From Pseudomonas sp. AB6 (GTDB lineage Bacteria > Pseudomonadota > Gammaproteobacteria > Pseudomonadales > Pseudomonadaceae), in NCBI RefSeq assembly GCF_034314105.1, contig NZ_JAVIWJ010000001.1, forward strand, positions 1,923,501-1,987,500: a stretch of 64,000 nt of DNA. Direction: 5' to 3'. The position numbers and the translations under genes are program-made. The notes beneath the pieces are model-generated. The model worked only from the letters and a program-made list of their open reading frames with translations, was not told the origin of the DNA and ran no database searches. Numbering within the stretch: position 1 is the stretch's first letter; every line of letters begins with the position of its first letter. Of this stretch, positions 63,328 through 64,000 are shown piece by piece.

Positions 63328-64000
63328 TTAGGCCAAAAGGCGGCGCAGCTGCTCGATTACATAGTCTTGTTGCTCATCGGTCAGATCAGGGAACAGCGGC
63401 AAGCTGACTGCTTCACCGAAATAACCTTCGGCCACCGGAAAATCACCCTCGCCAAAGCCTAAGCCTTGGTAATAAGGCTGCAAATGCACTGGAATGTAAT
63501 GCAAGTTCACGCCGATACCCGCCGCCCGCATAGCGTCGAACAGCTCTCGCTGGCTGAGTGTAAGCCGATCAAAATGTACCCGCACCACATAGAGATGCCA
63601 CGCTGATTCAGCGCCGGATTGTGAGCTTGGTAATTGCATAGGAAGCCCGGCCAACAGTCGCTCGTAACGAGCCGCCAACTGACGCCGCCGCGCAATAAAA
63701 CCCTCGATCCGGGCTATTTGCGACAGCCCCAGCGCGGCGTGCAAGTCCGTCATTCGATAGTTGAACCCCAGCTCGACTTGTTGGTAATACCAAAGCCCTT
63801 CGCTCGGCACCGACATCTGTGCTGGGTCTGCGGTAATCCCATGGCTGCGCAACCGACGTAAACGCTCGGCCAATTCCGGTCGATTAGTCAGGACCATGCC
63901 GCCTTCGCCCGAGGTAATGATTTTCACCGGATGAAAGCTGAAAATGGTCATCGCCGCGTACGCGCCACAGCCTACAGGACGCCCAAGGTACGTCGCGCCG
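63328..64000 (-). CDS. pseC: UDP-4-amino-4,6-dideoxy-sugar aminotransferase PseC (5' part outside window)
   Basis: The frame is open to the right edge; about 223 C-terminal residues are present. The DegT/DnrJ/EryC1 signature FSFHPVKIITSGEGGMV includes the PLP-binding Lys. Further family segments are FNYRMTDLHAALGLSQ and GVNLHYIPVHLQPYYQ. PseC aminates the 4-keto sugar made by PseB, which is not in the window. It is upstream of the methylase in what looks like one operon. Confidence 0.9.
   Translation of the reverse strand, partial: GATYLGRPVGCGAYAAMTIFSFHPVKIITSGEGGMVLTNRPELAERLRRLRSHGITADPAQMSVPSEGLWYYQQVELGFNYRMTDLHAALGLSQIARIEGFIARRRQLAARYERLLAGLPMQLPSSQSGAESAWHLYVVRVHFDRLTLSQRELFDAMRAAGIGVNLHYIPVHLQPYYQGLGFGEGDFPVAEGYFGEAVSLPLFPDLTDEQQDYVIEQLRRLLA

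Overview
The window is a contiguous piece of a Pseudomonas-type chromosome, most likely from the P. fluorescens lineage. The evidence is gene content and order: a polar-flagellum cluster with FleQ/FleS/FleR, FleN/FlhF and HptB/HsbR/HsbA, followed by the ParC/ParP/CheW/DUF2802 chemotaxis tail and a System I cytochrome c maturation (ccm) operon. The genus is an inference from synteny and protein signatures; no rRNA or other marker gene is present. I saw no rRNA, tRNA, CRISPR array, insertion sequence or prophage.

Layout from left to right. (1) 1-3.5 kb is an accessory flank: the 3' end of a lysR gene, an overlapping convergent MFS transporter, and a divergent SDR/AraC pair. (2) 3.56-11.0 kb, minus strand: a small lipoprotein gene and the complete ccmABCDEFGHI operon, read from ccmA (right) to ccmI (left), mostly with stop/start overlaps. 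(3) 11.2-13.1 kb, plus strand: a second FliK-like hook-length gene coupled to a stand-alone FlhB C-terminal fragment. (4) 13.2-16.2 kb, minus strand: MFS transporter, maleate isomerase-like Asp/Glu racemase and LysR, a metabolic cassette sitting inside an otherwise flagellar neighbourhood. (5) 16.4-56.3 kb, minus strand: the flagellar/chemotaxis supercluster. In transcription order it runs from two flagellins, flaG, fliD, fliS, fliT, fleQ, fleS, fleR, fliEFGHIJ, hsbA, hsbR, hptB, fliK, fliLMNOPQR, flhB, flhA, flhF, fleN and fliA to cheYZAB, motCD, parC, parP, cheW and a DUF2802 gene. (6) 56.6-64 kb, minus strand: the flagellin glycosylation region, with a small coupled ORF, a Maf (DUF115) protein, a ketoacyl-ACP synthase III, pseI, a fused pseG-pseH, pseF, a pseudaminic-acid-associated methylase and pseC, which runs off the right edge.

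How it works together. FleQ with RpoN starts the cascade. I can read sigma-54 (-24/-12) sites with exact GG-N10-GC spacing before fleS, fliE, fliK, fliL and flhA, and sigma-28 (FliA) sites before both flagellins. FlhF and FleN set polar position and number. ParC and ParP are expected to hold the CheA/CheW array at the pole. The Pse enzymes make CMP-pseudaminic acid, and the Maf protein probably transfers it to flagellin.

Most unusual items: a flagellin whose variable domain is a Ser/Ala low-complexity tract with in-frame DNA repeats; a neighbouring second flagellin carrying a predicted helical hairpin with a proline-rich tip; a CheA whose linker holds four copies of an acidic/hydrophobic motif; the coupled second FliK plus FlhB-tail module; and the maleate isomerase cassette between two flagellar blocks.
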